From Micrasema longulum (lineage: Eukaryota; Arthropoda; Insecta; Trichoptera; Brachycentridae): DNA of 64,000 nt. Location: assembly GCA_022494885.1 (NCBI GenBank), contig JAGVSM010003706.1, positions 124,001-188,000 of the forward strand. The letters run 5' to 3'. Below, one piece after another: positions 23,931 to 35,832 of this stretch. The notes beneath the pieces were generated by a model. That model saw only the letters and a program-made list of their open reading frames with translations, was not told the origin of the DNA and did no database searches. How positions within the stretch are numbered: position 1 is the first letter of the stretch; every line of letters begins with the position of its first letter. A program made the position numbers and the translations under genes.

Positions 23931-24329
23931 AACAATTAATCGTCGTCTCCTTCCTTTTTATGTCTTTTTTTACCTGCCTACTGGGGTTTTTAGCCAACGA
24001 TAATTGAATTGTGAGAAGGGCACGTACCACACAAACAAAAAGTGTTATTTAAAGGTAAAATAGTATAAAGTACTCCTTCTTTAATCCTGCACTTCACTTC
24101 TCTGGCCCTGTCAGTAATCCGGCATTTTTATACATGGAGCTACCAAGCGGGTAGCTATCGATACAAAACTATTATTGAATTGCAAGTTTATTTTTTTCGT
24201 TAATGTAGTTTGAGTTTAATGTTAACACTTCAATTGCGCGTATGTACTAATGTAGTATACAATATAGTATTACAAACATAATATATATGTATTTTATTTA
24301 TTTATTCGTAAGTAGTTTATTACACATTT
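23931..24329. other. No feature seen
   Basis: Sequence between two REP2 copies, with no recognisable element. Confidence 0.4.
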
Positions 24330-25232
24330 CAGTATACTTTCACGCACAATCGGGCATTTGAGTTTCAAATTAAATATCAAGCTCATGTCAAAACCAGCTG
24401 ACGGTTAAATAACGACTAGATACACGTTGGCCATGACTTTGAGCATGAGTTAAGTGTCATAATTTCAGAGGGGTCAGAGTGCGTCTATATGTACTAATTG
24501 GTCAATGGTTTTGTTTAAGAAAACCGAACCTTTTTTTTTGTTACATAAAAGCACTATGAAGCAAACTTTGTGAGTACCTATACTTAATAATGTTTTATCT
24601 TGACAGGAAACACGGTCTGACTTTTCTTCATACAAACGTATTCTCATATTTTTACCCTGGATTATGGAATTATAAATATTTACTATCGGCGTGTCTCAAT
24701 AGTTTTGTCTTATTGATAAATAGTTTACTATGAGAATTAGAACCATCCAAAAACCCATAAAAACGTCCAGTTTTATCTGCGGTCTTCGGGCGCACGGTAT
24801 ACAAATATTATAACTATTATCGAAAAACACAAAACCTGCCAATACAGAAACTTTATTTTAATACCTACCCCGTTAAAAAAACAAAATCGGTTCGGTTTTG
24901 AGGTGCGGAAAATGGGACAAAGAAGCGTCGATTTTGTCTATTTTAATTAGGCATAAAAATTACGACATGCAGTTGTTCGCACAGCATCGGGGAGGCATCT
25001 GTAAGACAGTGACAGAAAAACAATGTTCAAATACCTATTTATCAAAATTCCCTGTCACCGCACATCCTCACAATTTATAATCCGAAACACAAAAATAATA
25101 TTGCATTTCTAACTGTCACTAATTAATAATTGATTTAAAATTTTCGTCTGTGTTTATTTAATATGCATATTATATACGAGTTTGTACTCGAATCTAGCAA
25201 TAGCAAAGCATTGCTGGGTTTAGCTCGTAATA
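24330..25232 (+). repeat. REP2 full-length-like copy (~900 bp)
   Basis: It runs from TTTCACGCACAATCGGGC to AAAGCATTGCTGGGTTTAGC. The same ~900-bp order is present reversed at 55948-56810, which defines both ends. No terminal inverted repeats or coding domain were seen, so its class is unknown. Confidence 0.7.
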
Positions 25233-25477
25233 TAAAAATACAAATCGTCAGTAAAAAGGCCATGTGACTAATGTGCCACTATACCAGGATTTGACTTACG
25301 TATGTATCGACTTATGACTTTAAGATCGTACCTATCACTTTTCTCAGAATTCTTGTTACTCGTCACTATGAGCCGACACCCGTGGACATCGGACGTCAAT
25401 TTTATCGTTTACATAAAAATAAAACCCTCCTGTATGACATTCACAAAATCAACTGATTTGTATATATGTATATTATA

Positions 25478-26115
25478 CTAGCGAACCCGACAGACATTGT
25501 CCTGCACGAACGTTAGAAAAATACGTTTCATTGATAAGTAGGTACCTAGGTACTTGTTTGTGATTAAATTTCAAAACTAAAAATTGTAAATATTTACATA
25601 TTGAATTTAAGTAGGTACCTAGGTACTTGTTTATGGTTGAATTCCAAAACATAAAGTTTTTTTTTTTTTAAATATGGTATTCTTTTTGTAAACGTCAAAC
25701 TCCGGTCTTCTAACCAACAGAGGAGTGTAGGTACTTATTTAGGAATACGATTTTTTAAAATTTATTGAATTTAGTATTATTTTAGTATTTCCAAAAATCC
25801 AGTAAAAATAAATAAATGAGTAGAAATCTGATTGAGATCCACAAAAAACAAATACTGTTTGTAAACGTTCAAAAACAAACTTACTTCTTTCCATTTTTTT
25901 GTAAATACATTCTCCTCAAATGCAACCCTTGTAGATCGATGAATAAAACATTTATGCTCCTTACTTCTTTTTTTACATATTCGATTGAAGATTTTAATAT
26001 CTACGAACACGCACAGCGCAAAGATCTATATTTCTCTTAAAACCGCACGTAAATCGGAGCCGTTTAGGAGTTCAGTGACATCACACGTACATGGGAATTA
26101 TATATATAAAGAAGA
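25478..26115 (+). repeat. REP1 copy b
   Basis: It starts ACTAGCGAACCCGACAGACA TTGTCC and ends with CGGAGCCGTTTAGGAGTTCA GTGACATCACACG. It is uninterrupted, so it gives the empty-site sequence for the insertions in copies a and c. Confidence 0.75.
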
Positions 26116-26899
26116 TTGGGTGCACAATACGGGAATTTTGCGAATTATTTACATTAAAATCAGTGTTTGGTATTTATCATACATAGCCCAACCCTAGAAC
26201 ACTTATTTTATCTCTTCTATATTATGTTTGAAATGATTTACCAAATTCGTGTGCATGTCATTTATTATTTTTACCGTCGGCGTCTCATGAGTGATAATAA
26301 TTCACTAAAGAAGTCCTTTAGCTCTATTGCACAGAATAAAAGCGTTCCAAACTGTTGGTTTGGTTTTTAGTTTAACAACAAACGTGTAACGGACTGTTTC
26401 GGCTTGCGCTTGCAACTCTCGACCTGAGTACCTACGGCCCGTTGTATTGTTGTAAACTGTAGCTAACTTCTAGGTTGATAATCATAGAACGGTTTTTGTC
26501 CGTATGGTCGACTATTAGCCAGTGACTAGCAAAGTCGCTCATATCTTAAGTTACTACTCAAGATCGGCGTCGATGTTCATATTATACCTATTCTCAAGAG
26601 TTACTACAACTTTCCAAGATTAAATTAAATTTTATAGTTGTTTATTAATAGCTTTTTATATTATTATTTTATGCATTGTCAAATAAAAGGGCATTACAGA
26701 TAAAAAATTACATTATTGTAATATTTTTTAAAAACAGGCGTGTTCAAACATTTCTTAAATATCCCCCATAAATAAATCTGATGTCATACAAATGTTACTG
26801 CCATCTGTGAAAATTTTTAAACATCTCAGAGCCAGGGATTGCGTTCAATAGTTTCATCTATTGATGCATAGCTGTCGCTAGTAAAAATAACATCACTCA
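26116..26899. other. No gene seen; unrepeated patch at 26370-26620
   Basis: The patch with GGACTGTTTCGGCTTGCGCT is less AT-rich and matches no repeat noted here. No exon signal pair was found. Confidence 0.4.
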
Positions 26900-27175
26900 A
26901 TATTGTTTTTTTTTTCCTTTATAAGGGTTTCTACAAAAACATGATAACATCGGCCAAAATCAAATTACACGGATTTACAATTTATAATAAACATTATAAC
27001 AAAACATACAGAATCATATTAATATTCCAATATAAACACAAATAATGGACAACAAAAATATATGAAAATACGACGATCCCTTAGTCTATGGCGACGTAGC
27101 ATCGTTATTCACAAATCCAAAATTCTACTAAAAAACCAAAACGAAAAGCAAACCATAGATAAACCAAGTCAATTA
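26900..27175 (-). repeat. LINE 3' tail
   Basis: TTTCCTTTATAAGGG followed by CAAAAACATGATAACATCGG matches 11380-11420. This looks like a minus-strand LINE 3' UTR beginning with its reversed A-rich tail. Confidence 0.45.
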
Positions 27176-27389
27176 TTGTAATATATAAAATTAATTTCTA
27201 ATTTATTATTTTTGACGTCCTACCTACCGCTAATTCATTTTCAAATAATGTTGCTCATTGTTGATATATATAGATATTTTTTTTTTCACTGTACTTTTTT
27301 TAATTCTGTATAAAAAATAATAGGGAATATGGAAGGAGGTTATGAAAAATATACCACAACACCCAGACCCATTGAGAAAAAAAAAAGAT

Positions 27390-27465
27390 TTTTTTTCTTG
27401 TAACTGGTGCGACGCCCGCTTCTCAGTTAGCCATCTAACCAACTGAGTTACAGCGCCTGTCCTGT
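27390..27465 (-). repeat. tRNA 5'-half-like sequence (SINE head or fragment)
   Basis: The minus strand reads GGCGCTGTAACTCAGTTGGT TAGATGGCTAACTGAGAAGC, which contains a good A-box region and a possible D-arm. No T-arm/B box closes it, so it is not a complete tRNA gene. Confidence 0.4.
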
Positions 27466-27690
27466 ATAATTTTTGTTCATTGATGCGAATGCCGTGGGTT
27501 AGTTCACTAAGTGCATCTCTGAAATGGCTTGTGAATACACATTAAAAAGGTAAGGAGACATAATGCTTCTATGCCGGACTCCATGGCATACGTCAATATC
27601 CGATGTCAATTCATCATCCACTTTCACTGCAGCTTTTTGATGCCATTAGAGGTTACCGATTATTCTTTTATGTCTAGAATCCAGGTTTTT
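27466..27690 (-). pseudogene. RTE-like reverse-transcriptase fragment
   Basis: The minus strand reads AAVKVDDELTSDIDVCHGVR then HRSIMSPYLFNVYSQAI. The G-V-R-x-x-x-x-S-P-x-L-F-N-x-Y block corresponds to reverse-transcriptase motif B of RTE/BovB-like elements (normally GxRQGCxxSPxLF). Here the Q-G-C is altered, consistent with decay. Confidence 0.7.
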
Positions 27691-28139
27691 CTTTTTAAAA
27701 TTTCTTTTGGCTCTTGGTGCCGCACTTTTTTTAATGCTTTTTAATACCTTAATTTCTTTCGAACAAACAGTTCATGACGCAATACAATACCATTTATCTC
27801 ATTCACTCACTTTAGAATTTCACTTATTTTACATTATCATTCCAACAAACGGGATTTCACGGGCCACGGTAAAGGGGATTTTTTTGTGGTTGAAAAAGTT
27901 CATTTACATTCAATTGTTTAGTTTTTTTAAAACAGTTTTTTAGTTGGTGTTAGATAAGGGAGATCATAATATAATCGTACAAACTTAAACATTTTATTAA
28001 GCAGTTATTGTAGACTGTTATTGAGTGTTTATACCATTATGGTTTTCTGTTATCCATAGTTGTTGCAAAGAACATATTTTAGATTTTACGTAGACTTCGT
28101 GCGTTAGAATTTCTTCATCATTCGGTTTTGTACACATTG
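27691..28139. other. AT-rich, no gene seen
   Basis: A 78-codon open stretch at 27707-27943 is Phe/Leu/Ile-rich with no domain. Confidence 0.45.
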
Positions 28140-29034
28140 TTTTAAAAAAAATTGGATTCTGGGTATTATTACATTTTTATTTTATTTATTGGAAATATCA
28201 ACAGAAATACACGTAAAAAATATAACGAATAAAATATACAGATAATAAAACCAATGATAGATATCCATAGAAATACATGAAATACTCGTACAATACATGA
28301 GTGTGTTTAGGTGAGTGTGAGTGTGTGGGTGAGTGGGTGTTATAATGGAATGAGGGTGGACATGTGTGTAAATATTATGCGCAAGTGTCAAAAAATATTA
28401 TTATTGCATCATTATTATTGTTTGTGCTTTATAATATATCAAAATAAACCAATTATTACAGTCGAGTTGTGCATTGATAGATTCCAGATTTAATTTTCTC
28501 AAGGAGTTGAGGACAATCTTAGTTGTAATTGACTAGTCTGTTGAGGAAAAGGGTATTAGCGATGGATCTTCTATGTTGCAAAGTGCAGCTTTTTGATACT
28601 CATTAAAATGTGTATTTTGTCTCAGTGCTTCAGAAATATATTTTTAATAATTTTAATTCTCATTTTGTACTTGGAGTATTGAGAAAACCACACTTTGGAT
28701 CGATATTCAAGAATTTTGCTTACCTTTGAGCAAAATGTAATGTATTTAGTGCCTTAATTAATAATTGTTATAAGGCTTACATACTTGTATTATAAAGCCC
28801 AGCGTTATGTAAGATTTGCTTGTCTTCTCTATTCGTTCTCTTAATGTCAATTTCCGATCTAAATAATATACTCCAAAGGTCGATCAAAGAAGAATTTAAC
28901 TTTGTAATATTGGATTTCTGTATGGATTTTATAATTTTATTTATCGTAAAAGTCGCTTTGTACCATTTGGAGACATTGAAATAAAGCTAGTTATTTGCCA
29001 TTGCAGTATTTAAATACTCTTCATCAATAATATT
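28140..29034 (-). pseudogene. Jockey/CR1-like LINE fragment
   Basis: Minus-strand traces include NNQLYFNVSKWYKATFT, the block after the catalytic Y-x-D-D where NxxKT or NxxKS usually appears. Many stops follow and an A-rich 3' side lies toward 28140. A MITE cuts its upstream end at 29035. Confidence 0.55.
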
Positions 29035-29287
29035 TGTACCTCAGAGGCAGACGGATGCAAATCCAAACGTTAAATGTTCAATACAAGCCTAAATAATCTA
29101 CTTTCTCTAAATGATTTCTAATAATTTATAACATTAATTTGTATATTCAGTATCTTAATACATTGGTTCATTTATTATAAGAGTTACATTCCTTCAAAAT
29201 CAATGGACATGATCATAAACTGGATACGAAAATCGAAATGTCATTTCATCAAATTCTGGATTCGCATCCGTCTACCTCTGAGGTACA
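29035..29287. mobile_element. MITE, 253 bp, ~32-bp terminal inverted repeats
   Basis: TGTACCTCAGAGGCAGACGG ATGCAAATCCA at the left is matched in reverse by GGATTCGCATCCGTCTACCT CTGAGGTACA at the right (two or three mismatches). Confidence 0.85.
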
Positions 29288-30689
29288 GATATATGTACCT
29301 AGATTGTTATGATAAGAGGACTCATGAGAATATATTAATGTCTGCCCTATTTCAATAGTCAATTTTGAAACTCGATATTAAAGATACAACAATTTTGGAA
29401 ATAGATTTCTATAGATTATAACTAACTAGGTTATAACCTGTTTTAAGGCAGTCATTTTTATGGATGGAACTATAATAAACAAAACACGACTACCAAATAG
29501 TGAACTTATTGTACAAATTGTACAATGAATGAAGATTTAAAAAAAAAAAAAAAAATTCATTCCTTTATTCAGAAAACATACAGTCATACATAATAATTAT
29601 TAAATACAACATTTTTTTAACATAAAAAGACCAATTAAGTTTTCCTAAATTATGCAAAAGATGTAAACATTAAATGAGACAAAAAAATGTCTAAGAAACT
29701 TAAGTGAGAAAATAATAATTGTTAACATTTGCGTTTTCCATGGAGGTTATCGTTGGTAATAAATTAAAATAAATAAAAATACCGAATGCACACTCCGAGC
29801 CATCCACGCACACACACATGAACGCACATGTAAAACATACATTACATGCGGCACATATACATAGCATAAACCACTCAAGATGCACATTTAGCAACTATCC
29901 CAAATAATTAACTCCATGAATAAATTTTCTGTATAAATGCAACGTGCAGTTAAAAATGTCTACGTCAATACTGAGTCCATTATAATTTCTATTATTTTCA
30001 GATATCATGATTTTTAATTTACGCAAACCCAGTAGGCCTATATCTCTAGAGATTGATAATATCTTCTAGAGATTAAAGTTGGGTAAAAATGTTATCATCG
30101 ACAACAGCGAAAGGAGAGCGAATTCAAAACAATAAAAAATATCATTTATTGTTTTTATGCGATCCGTTTTGTTACGATTATTTACAATCAACTTTTTAAA
30201 ACTTAACTTGCCCTTTGACTTGAGAAGGTACATTCAAATATTATATTACAACATTATTTACGCAATTAAAAAAAAAAACTCCAAAAAGATTTTATTATAA
30301 GACGTAATTTAACAGGTCCAATTCTTTCAAAAACTTTTTATTCGCTTTCTTATTTTTCTTAGTTAAATTATGTACTTTAACTTTATTCTTTTTTTGTCTC
30401 TTCATCTATTTTAAAATTTCATGTTCTCTAGAAAGACGAAAGAATTCCACAAAAATCTATTTAAACTGTAAAGTATTAAAAAAAACTTCGTGTAACTTTT
30501 CTATGTGTCTAAATTTCACTTTCAAACCATGGGTGAGTATATTCTAAATTTAGTATACTCAATAAATATGTAATAAAAAACGCACTAAAAAGTAAACAAA
30601 AAATTGTAGTTAAATAAAGAAAAAATAAATAAATGATTGTAATAATTATTAAAATATATTATGATAATATTAATTTCAAATATACGAAA
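29288..30689. other. No gene seen; LINE-tail-like piece at 29550-29900
   Basis: A 17-A run near 29540 is followed by ATTCATTCCTTTATTCAG, which resembles a reversed LINE A-tail start. CTAAATTTAGTATACTCAAT near 30545 is similar to 59915-59935, hinting at another weak repeat. Confidence 0.4.
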
Positions 30690-30990
30690 GGGTGTCTGAG
30701 ATGGTTTGGTCACATAGAAAGAATGGACGACGAAAGAATGGTAAAAAAAGTATATATGGCGAAAATGAACGGCAACGTGTGACGAGGACGACCAAGGAAG
30801 ACGTGGCATGATCAGATAAACCAAAATCTTAAGTCTGGTTATGTCAAAAGCAGACAGAACCGAAGGGCATGTATGCCAAGATGTATGAATGTTGAAGAAG
30901 CTAAGAATGTATGCCAGGATAGACGTGTGTGACGGTCCATTCTCTCTGCCTACCCCTACGGGGAAATGGCGTGATGGTAGTAGTAGTTGA
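30690..30990 (+). pseudogene. LINE-Y copy, plus strand
   Basis: The frame reads LRWFGHIERMDDERMVKKVY then RGRPRKTWHDQINQNLKSG, KSRQNRRACMPRCMNVEEA, and ends with a TACCCCTACGGGGAAATGG block and a GTAGTAGTAG tail. One stop (GTGTGACGAGG) interrupts it. It is about 94% identical by eye to the inverted copy at 31665-31950, so both are relatively young. Confidence 0.8.
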
Positions 30991-31664
30991 ATAAATAAAT
31001 TTGAGCGTACAAATCACAAACGTTGGCAACATGTATACATTTTTTTTGTTTGCAGGTTCATAATAATACTATGTTGCCATGGAATTGATTTAAGACGATT
31101 CAAGTAAACTAGTTATTTCAACGTCTAAGTCTAGGTTTTCATGTAAAGGGTGGTTTTGAATACGCCAATCATGATTATGATTATTAGAATATTAATGCTC
31201 AATGCTTATGTATTTTGTATTAAATTTGTTTGCAATTGTTAATTTTAAAGTGTAGAGCTATTTTTCAAAAGCAACAATCACTTTAATTAAAACTTTCTTT
31301 TGAATACGATTTGTGACATAAAAAACTGATTTCACAGACTTCGTACGGTCCGAAGTTAGTAATGCAAATAGTGAATACCTTCTGATTTCGTACTATTATT
31401 GTAGGTTTTATAGAAGGTTCAAAATAGCGGTTCGAAAATATTTGTTGAGAGTATATTTGTCTTGACAGTATGTATTGTAATAAGTAAATACTACGCATGT
31501 GATATTATCTCATTGAATGATATGGTTAATCTGATAAATAAGTCTTAATTGAAACTATTAATTCATTTTTTTATATATGGAAAAAAATTGTTGACAAAAT
31601 TAGTATAAAATTACAAATGGTTAACAAACCACATACACATACATAATTAATCATAACGTTTCTA
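30991..31664. other. Spacer between inverted LINE-Y copies
   Basis: AT-rich, no exon recognised. Confidence 0.45.
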
Positions 31665-31950
31665 CCTCACTACTACTACTACTACTACTACTACCATCAC
31701 GCCATTTCCCCGTAGGGGTAAGCAGAGAGAATGGACCGTCACACAAGTCTATCCTGGCATACAATCCTAGCCTCTTCCACATTCATACATCTTGTCATAC
31801 ATGCCCTTCGGTTCTGTCTGCTTTTGACATGACCAGACTTAAGATTTTGGTTTATCTGATCATGCCACGTCTTCCTTGGTCGTCCTCGTCTAACGTTGCC
31901 GTTCATTTTTGCCATATATACTTGTTTTACCATTCTCTCGTCGTCCATAC
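31665..31950 (-). pseudogene. LINE-Y copy, minus strand
   Basis: This has an open frame from MDDERMVKQVYMAKMNGN through RRGRPRKTWHDQINQ and RRACMTRCMNVEEARIVCQD. The reversed trinucleotide tail (ACT)n is at 31670-31694. It is the best-preserved LINE-Y C-terminus in the window, but only ~90 residues long. Confidence 0.8.
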
Positions 31951-32104
31951 CTCACTAATAGAGTGAAAACTCGTGTTGAGGGAGGGGGAGTCGGTTTTAC
32001 ATTTATTTTTATTTATTTGTATATATATACTATATATAACGCCGAATTCACTCGTATGCTCACACTCAGCGTCTGCGTGACACTAATTCTTATTTTTTTA
32101 TAAT

Positions 32105-32222
32105 TTTATTGCAAACAATTTGTATATATACTTAATAACAGGGAATCTATATAAAACTTATTAATGTTAAATGAAAACGGAGTATTCTCTGTTTATGATA
32201 GTCTCCATCTAACATGGCTCAA
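32105..32222 (+). repeat. REP3 copy
   Basis: AGGGAATCTATATAAAACTT and GATAGTCTCCATCTAACATG match 61230-61315 and 3850-3940. Confidence 0.55.
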
Positions 32223-32900
32223 AGTACTCTGTGTTTTTATTTACAATTTTTTTTTTTAAATCTCTCGCTACACTATTTATATGTGCAGTTATTTTTATTT
32301 TAAAATTTGTTTTATATTTTAAGTCTTTTATAATTGGCAATAAAGAATTAAATATTTTTGGAGCAATTACATTATATTGCTTTTTACCAAAGGCGGTTGA
32401 TACAAATGGGACAATACAGTTAATTTGTGTTGCTGAACGAGTGTTTATATTTTGTTAAGTTTATTTTACCTCACTTAATTTATCATAAAATTTAAGTAGT
32501 ATGCCCCTCACAAAAAAATGTCTTATATCCAATATCTTTAACTCGGCGAATAGATCTTCCGTTGGATACCTCAAAGGTTTTTTGAGAATGATCTTCATAA
32601 TCTATTTTTGTGCTATTTTCACTGGTTCAAGGATTGAACGAGAGCAACCTCCCCAAGCTAAATTGCAATATGATAGTTTGCTTTGGCAAAAAGCGAAGTA
32701 AATTTGCCCCATAAGTTGAGCATTCAAAATATTTCTCAGACTTTTATAAATGTATGCTGATTTCCGTATTTGCTTGAATATTTCTATAATTTGATCTTTC
32801 CAGCTTAGTTTAGAATCTATTATGGCCCCTAAGTATTTTATTGAATTTACTTGTTCTAAATTTTCACATTTGCACAAAGTATTGGGTATGCACGAATGGA
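32223..32900 (-). pseudogene. Jockey/CR1-like LINE C-terminal half
   Basis: The minus-strand frame MCKCENLEQVNSIKYLGAII-DSKLSWKDQI, then QIRKSAYIYKSLRNIL, and a Y-F-A-F-C-Q-S-K-L-S-Y-C-N-L-A-W-G-G trace, is the post-catalytic region of a non-LTR reverse transcriptase (IKYLGxxID..LxW, then L..Y..L.YC...WG). About 90 residues are open and the rest is broken. Confidence 0.8.
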
Positions 32901-33026
32901 TCTTGAGTGAAAAGTTTTCAGCTTCTGTTTTTTTTTTCGTGATACTGAAGGTACATTATTTATCCTTAAAGAATACACGGAAGCTTAACTCGTAAAATAC
33001 GGATAAAAGTGTCTTCCTGGAATCCA

Positions 33027-33060
<34 letters not shown>
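33027..33060. repeat. (TAA)n microsatellite
   Basis: About eleven tandem TAA units, directly left of the foldback element. Confidence 0.95.
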
Positions 33061-33062
<2 letters not shown>

Positions 33063-33112
33063 GGTAACTGTGGTAGTCCGCGCGATTACTCTAGTGTGTT
33101 AAGTGATAATTA

Positions 33113-33960
33113 TCTAGGCATCTACAGGGCTTATGACCAGTCATTGGCTGGATTAAGTGGCCACTTTACACACTGGGTAACATTCACCATTCTGCCCATA
33201 TTTGAACACTGTTGATGTTTGTGAAGTTAACTATAAATTATTGTTAACATATTGCTATGTATTATTACATAACTTTTCTGCATTCCGTTTTTTTAATTTT
33301 TATTTTTCGATTATTATTTTGTTTATTGTTTTACTTATTTTGTATATTGTTTATTATGTTAATAAGTGTTTTTGATTCCCGACTTAACACGAAATTTTCT
33401 AACAAGTCGAGACATAATAAAATTATAGTTGTGCTCTATGATAAAAATGTGTATTTTGTGCATTAAGTAAATACGAGTAAATAAAGAGCTGAAAACTTTA
33501 TGTATGCGGGTGAAATTCATCTAATTGAATTATTTTACCTACATACTAGGCAACGCCTGAAATTTTTATTTTTTTTTAATAAAAAAAATAATCCAAAAAT
33601 AAGGATCCAGTCCTTACCTACAAAAATTTGAACAAATTCAAAATATTTTTGAACAATCCATTTGGTCCATGAAAATGCATAGATTTTTTTTTTTAAATTT
33701 TCAGGCTATGCCTAGTATGTAGGTGAAATAATTCAATTAGATAAATCTCACCCGCATAAAAAAAGGTTTCAGCTCTTTAACCTCACAAACATCAACAGAT
33801 GAAAGAATTGAAGGAATATAGATGTTCAAATATGGGCAGAATGGTGAATGTCACACAGTGTGTAAAGGGCCACTGAAACCAACCAATGACAGGTCACAAT
33901 CCCTGTAGATGCCTAGACTTCTATATAACCTTATCTAAAATATTATTTATCACTGTTGTA
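33113..33960. mobile_element. FB1 foldback element, complete-looking copy
   Basis: The left arm begins CTAGGCATCTACAGGGCTTA, runs through GGCCACTTTACACACTGGGT, AAGAGCTGAAAAC and CATACTAGGCAACGCCTGAA. After a ~130-bp AT-rich centre the same modules return reverse-complemented and end at CCCTGTAGATGCCTAGA. A LINE tail (33255-33480) splits the left arm only. No coding. Related copies are at 37620-38515, 46735-47245, 59497-59746 and 62670-63326, with a fragment at 50100-50290. Confidence 0.8.
33255..33480 (+). repeat. LINE 3' UTR nested in FB1 left arm
   Basis: CCCGACTTAACACGAAATTT and CTAACAAGTCGAGAC, with an AAATAAAG-like end, match 9090-9240. The partner arm at 33750-33800 lacks it. Confidence 0.65.
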
Positions 33961-34084
33961 ATATGTCGCTTAATCCCAAAACGATACGTTGTTTCTAGTT
34001 TTAAACCTTAACGTAAAATCAATAAAAGTTTCAATAAAAATAATTATTATAAAATAAATAAAACAACTTTAACTTTTAACCACT

Positions 34085-34815
34085 ATTTTTTTTTCCACCG
34101 TCCGGTTTCAAAGCAAACAAGCTTCTTCGTCAAGGTTTACGTTACTTATGAATTAATTCCTATTTTATTTTCATCATGTTAACTAAATACTACACGTGGA
34201 TCCAATAAATCAAGTCTTTTTTTCATTCTTACGAGGGTGGTAATAATTCCCTACCATCAAACATTAAACCTGCTTTCTACACAACTAATTCATAATATAG
34301 AAACATTTAGAAAAAATCACAACGACAGAGTCCATAAATATAATAAATCTGAGATACCAATAAAATTGTAATGATTGCGATTCAATCTACATTGTAAAAA
34401 CTAAAAGAAACTTTAATATTAGAGTAAAAGAACACTTAAGATGCTTAAATAATAATATTTTTTCTGAATTCGCACATCTGATAGAAAATAATCATAACTT
34501 TAATAAAGGCACTGGATTAAAAGTACTTCATGTTGAAAATAAAATACTAAAATTAGACAACTTAGAAATCTTAGAAATTAAAAAAGCGATTCATAATAAG
34601 AAAAAAATTAATAATTAATAACCAAATAAACAATATTTCTTTTAGTCCTCTCCTGTCTAGCTTCGAAAATATTGATTTCAAATTACCACCCTTGTAAGAA
34701 AGAAAAAAAGACATGATTTATACATGATAAAAATAAAAAAGGAATTAATTCATTAGTTACGTAAACCTTGACGAAGAAGCTTGATTGCTTTGAAACCGTT
34801 TGATCAAATATAAAC
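34085..34815 (+). mobile_element. Penelope-like element relic with inverted terminal repeats
   Basis: A ~90-bp sequence containing CCTTGACGAAGAAGCTTG and TTTGAAACCG occurs at 34730-34800 and, inverted, at 34095-34185 (GGTTTCAAAGCAAACAAGCT TCTTCGTCAAGG). Between the two lies a GIY-YIG endonuclease trace. Inverted, partly duplicated terminal repeats and a C-terminal GIY-YIG domain are hallmarks of Penelope-like retroelements. The reverse transcriptase itself is missing, so this is a 5'-truncated copy. Confidence 0.75.
34388..34618 (+). pseudogene. GIY-YIG endonuclease fragment of Penelope-like element
   Basis: The 76-codon open frame reads YIVKTKRNFNIRVKEHLRC then IFSEFAHLIENNHNF, GLKVLHVENK and LDNLEILEIKKAIHNKK, ending in TAA at 34616-34618. 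Upstream in another frame, CDSIYI completes the Y-I part of the motif. The family pattern Y-I-G-Q-T-x-R-x-x-x-x-R-x-x-E-H is kept except that G-Q is V-K. The catalytic Arg, Glu and His positions (R..EH) are retained. The domain nicks target DNA to prime reverse transcription in intact elements. Here it is a fragment with no start. Confidence 0.7.
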
Positions 34816-35754
34816 TTTATAAAAAATAATTATTTTTGAAAAACGCCGGAAGTTGATAACTTGAACATTAACTTCGACTTAATGTTTGCAATGCTAGTAA
34901 TGTGGAATATTAATACAGTGAAATATTTATTAAAGTGAGTTACGTAATAGTTCCATTCAATACCTGGATTTATGCTGAAGGTACTCGGGATACAATCACG
35001 CGTGTAAATGTGAAGAATATATACGTATAAACGCTGGTTGATTCATGGTCGATAATAGGATTTTGAGAAATCGATAATCAACGTAAACATTGTGCCTTAT
35101 CTGTCACCACCTGCCACTGATGTGTTTATATAAAATTATTTTGTACAGAAATGAAAAATAAACAAAAACACACAGCGTTCTAATCTTACGTGAGGTTTTT
35201 ATTATGTGTAAAGGAAAAATATTTGTATTTTTTTGTTTTAGTAAATACTGTGATAAAAATTAGTGTAGTGGAAATATCACGTTTTTTAAAAACATTTTTA
35301 AAGTAATAATGGTCTATGAGATACTGTCCAGTAAAAAATAATTTTTTTGCTAATTATTAGTCTCATAAAAAATATTTTTTAATTTTTATTTCTGAATTCC
35401 CGCAAAAATAATAATAGGATTCCATTAGTCACGCCCCTAATACGTCACGATTTATGTTTATTTGTCCCTGGCCATTGAAATTTGTTTAGCACATTATCAC
35501 GAATCATGACGTTACAACAACCAAGGCTAAACACGTCGCGGTTTTCTTGCAACGTATTTTTATTCAATTTCTTTTTTACATTTATGTATGAAAACATTTC
35601 TCCACAATATCCATATTGATTTTGAAAATACAATTAATTATTTTTAATCCATTTTATATATTTTTATCGGTATTCGTAGTATGTGATATTTCCCTATTAC
35701 AGTACAAAACGCCCAGATTTTAGGAAAAATCACATTTTTATTAGCTATTGTAAT
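34816..35754. other. No gene seen
   Basis: AT-rich. The open stretch at 35445-35633 (minus, 62 codons) shows no domain. Confidence 0.45.
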
Positions 35755-35832
35755 TTTACCGGGAATCGAACCCGGAACCACCGTGCATCAGACAAGGACC
35801 TTAGCTATTACACCAGGGTGCAGGAGCCGCCT
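35755..35832 (-). repeat. SINE-B head with intact tRNA-like promoter
   Basis: On the minus strand GGCGGCTCCTGCACCCTGGT GTAATAGC leads to GGTTCCGGGTTCGATTCCCG. A and B boxes are both readable. The SINE body is short or absent. Confidence 0.7.

Noticed and set aside
33027..33060. CRISPR or satellite array
   Set aside because: The only tandem repetition here is a simple trinucleotide run. No spaced direct repeats were seen anywhere in the window.
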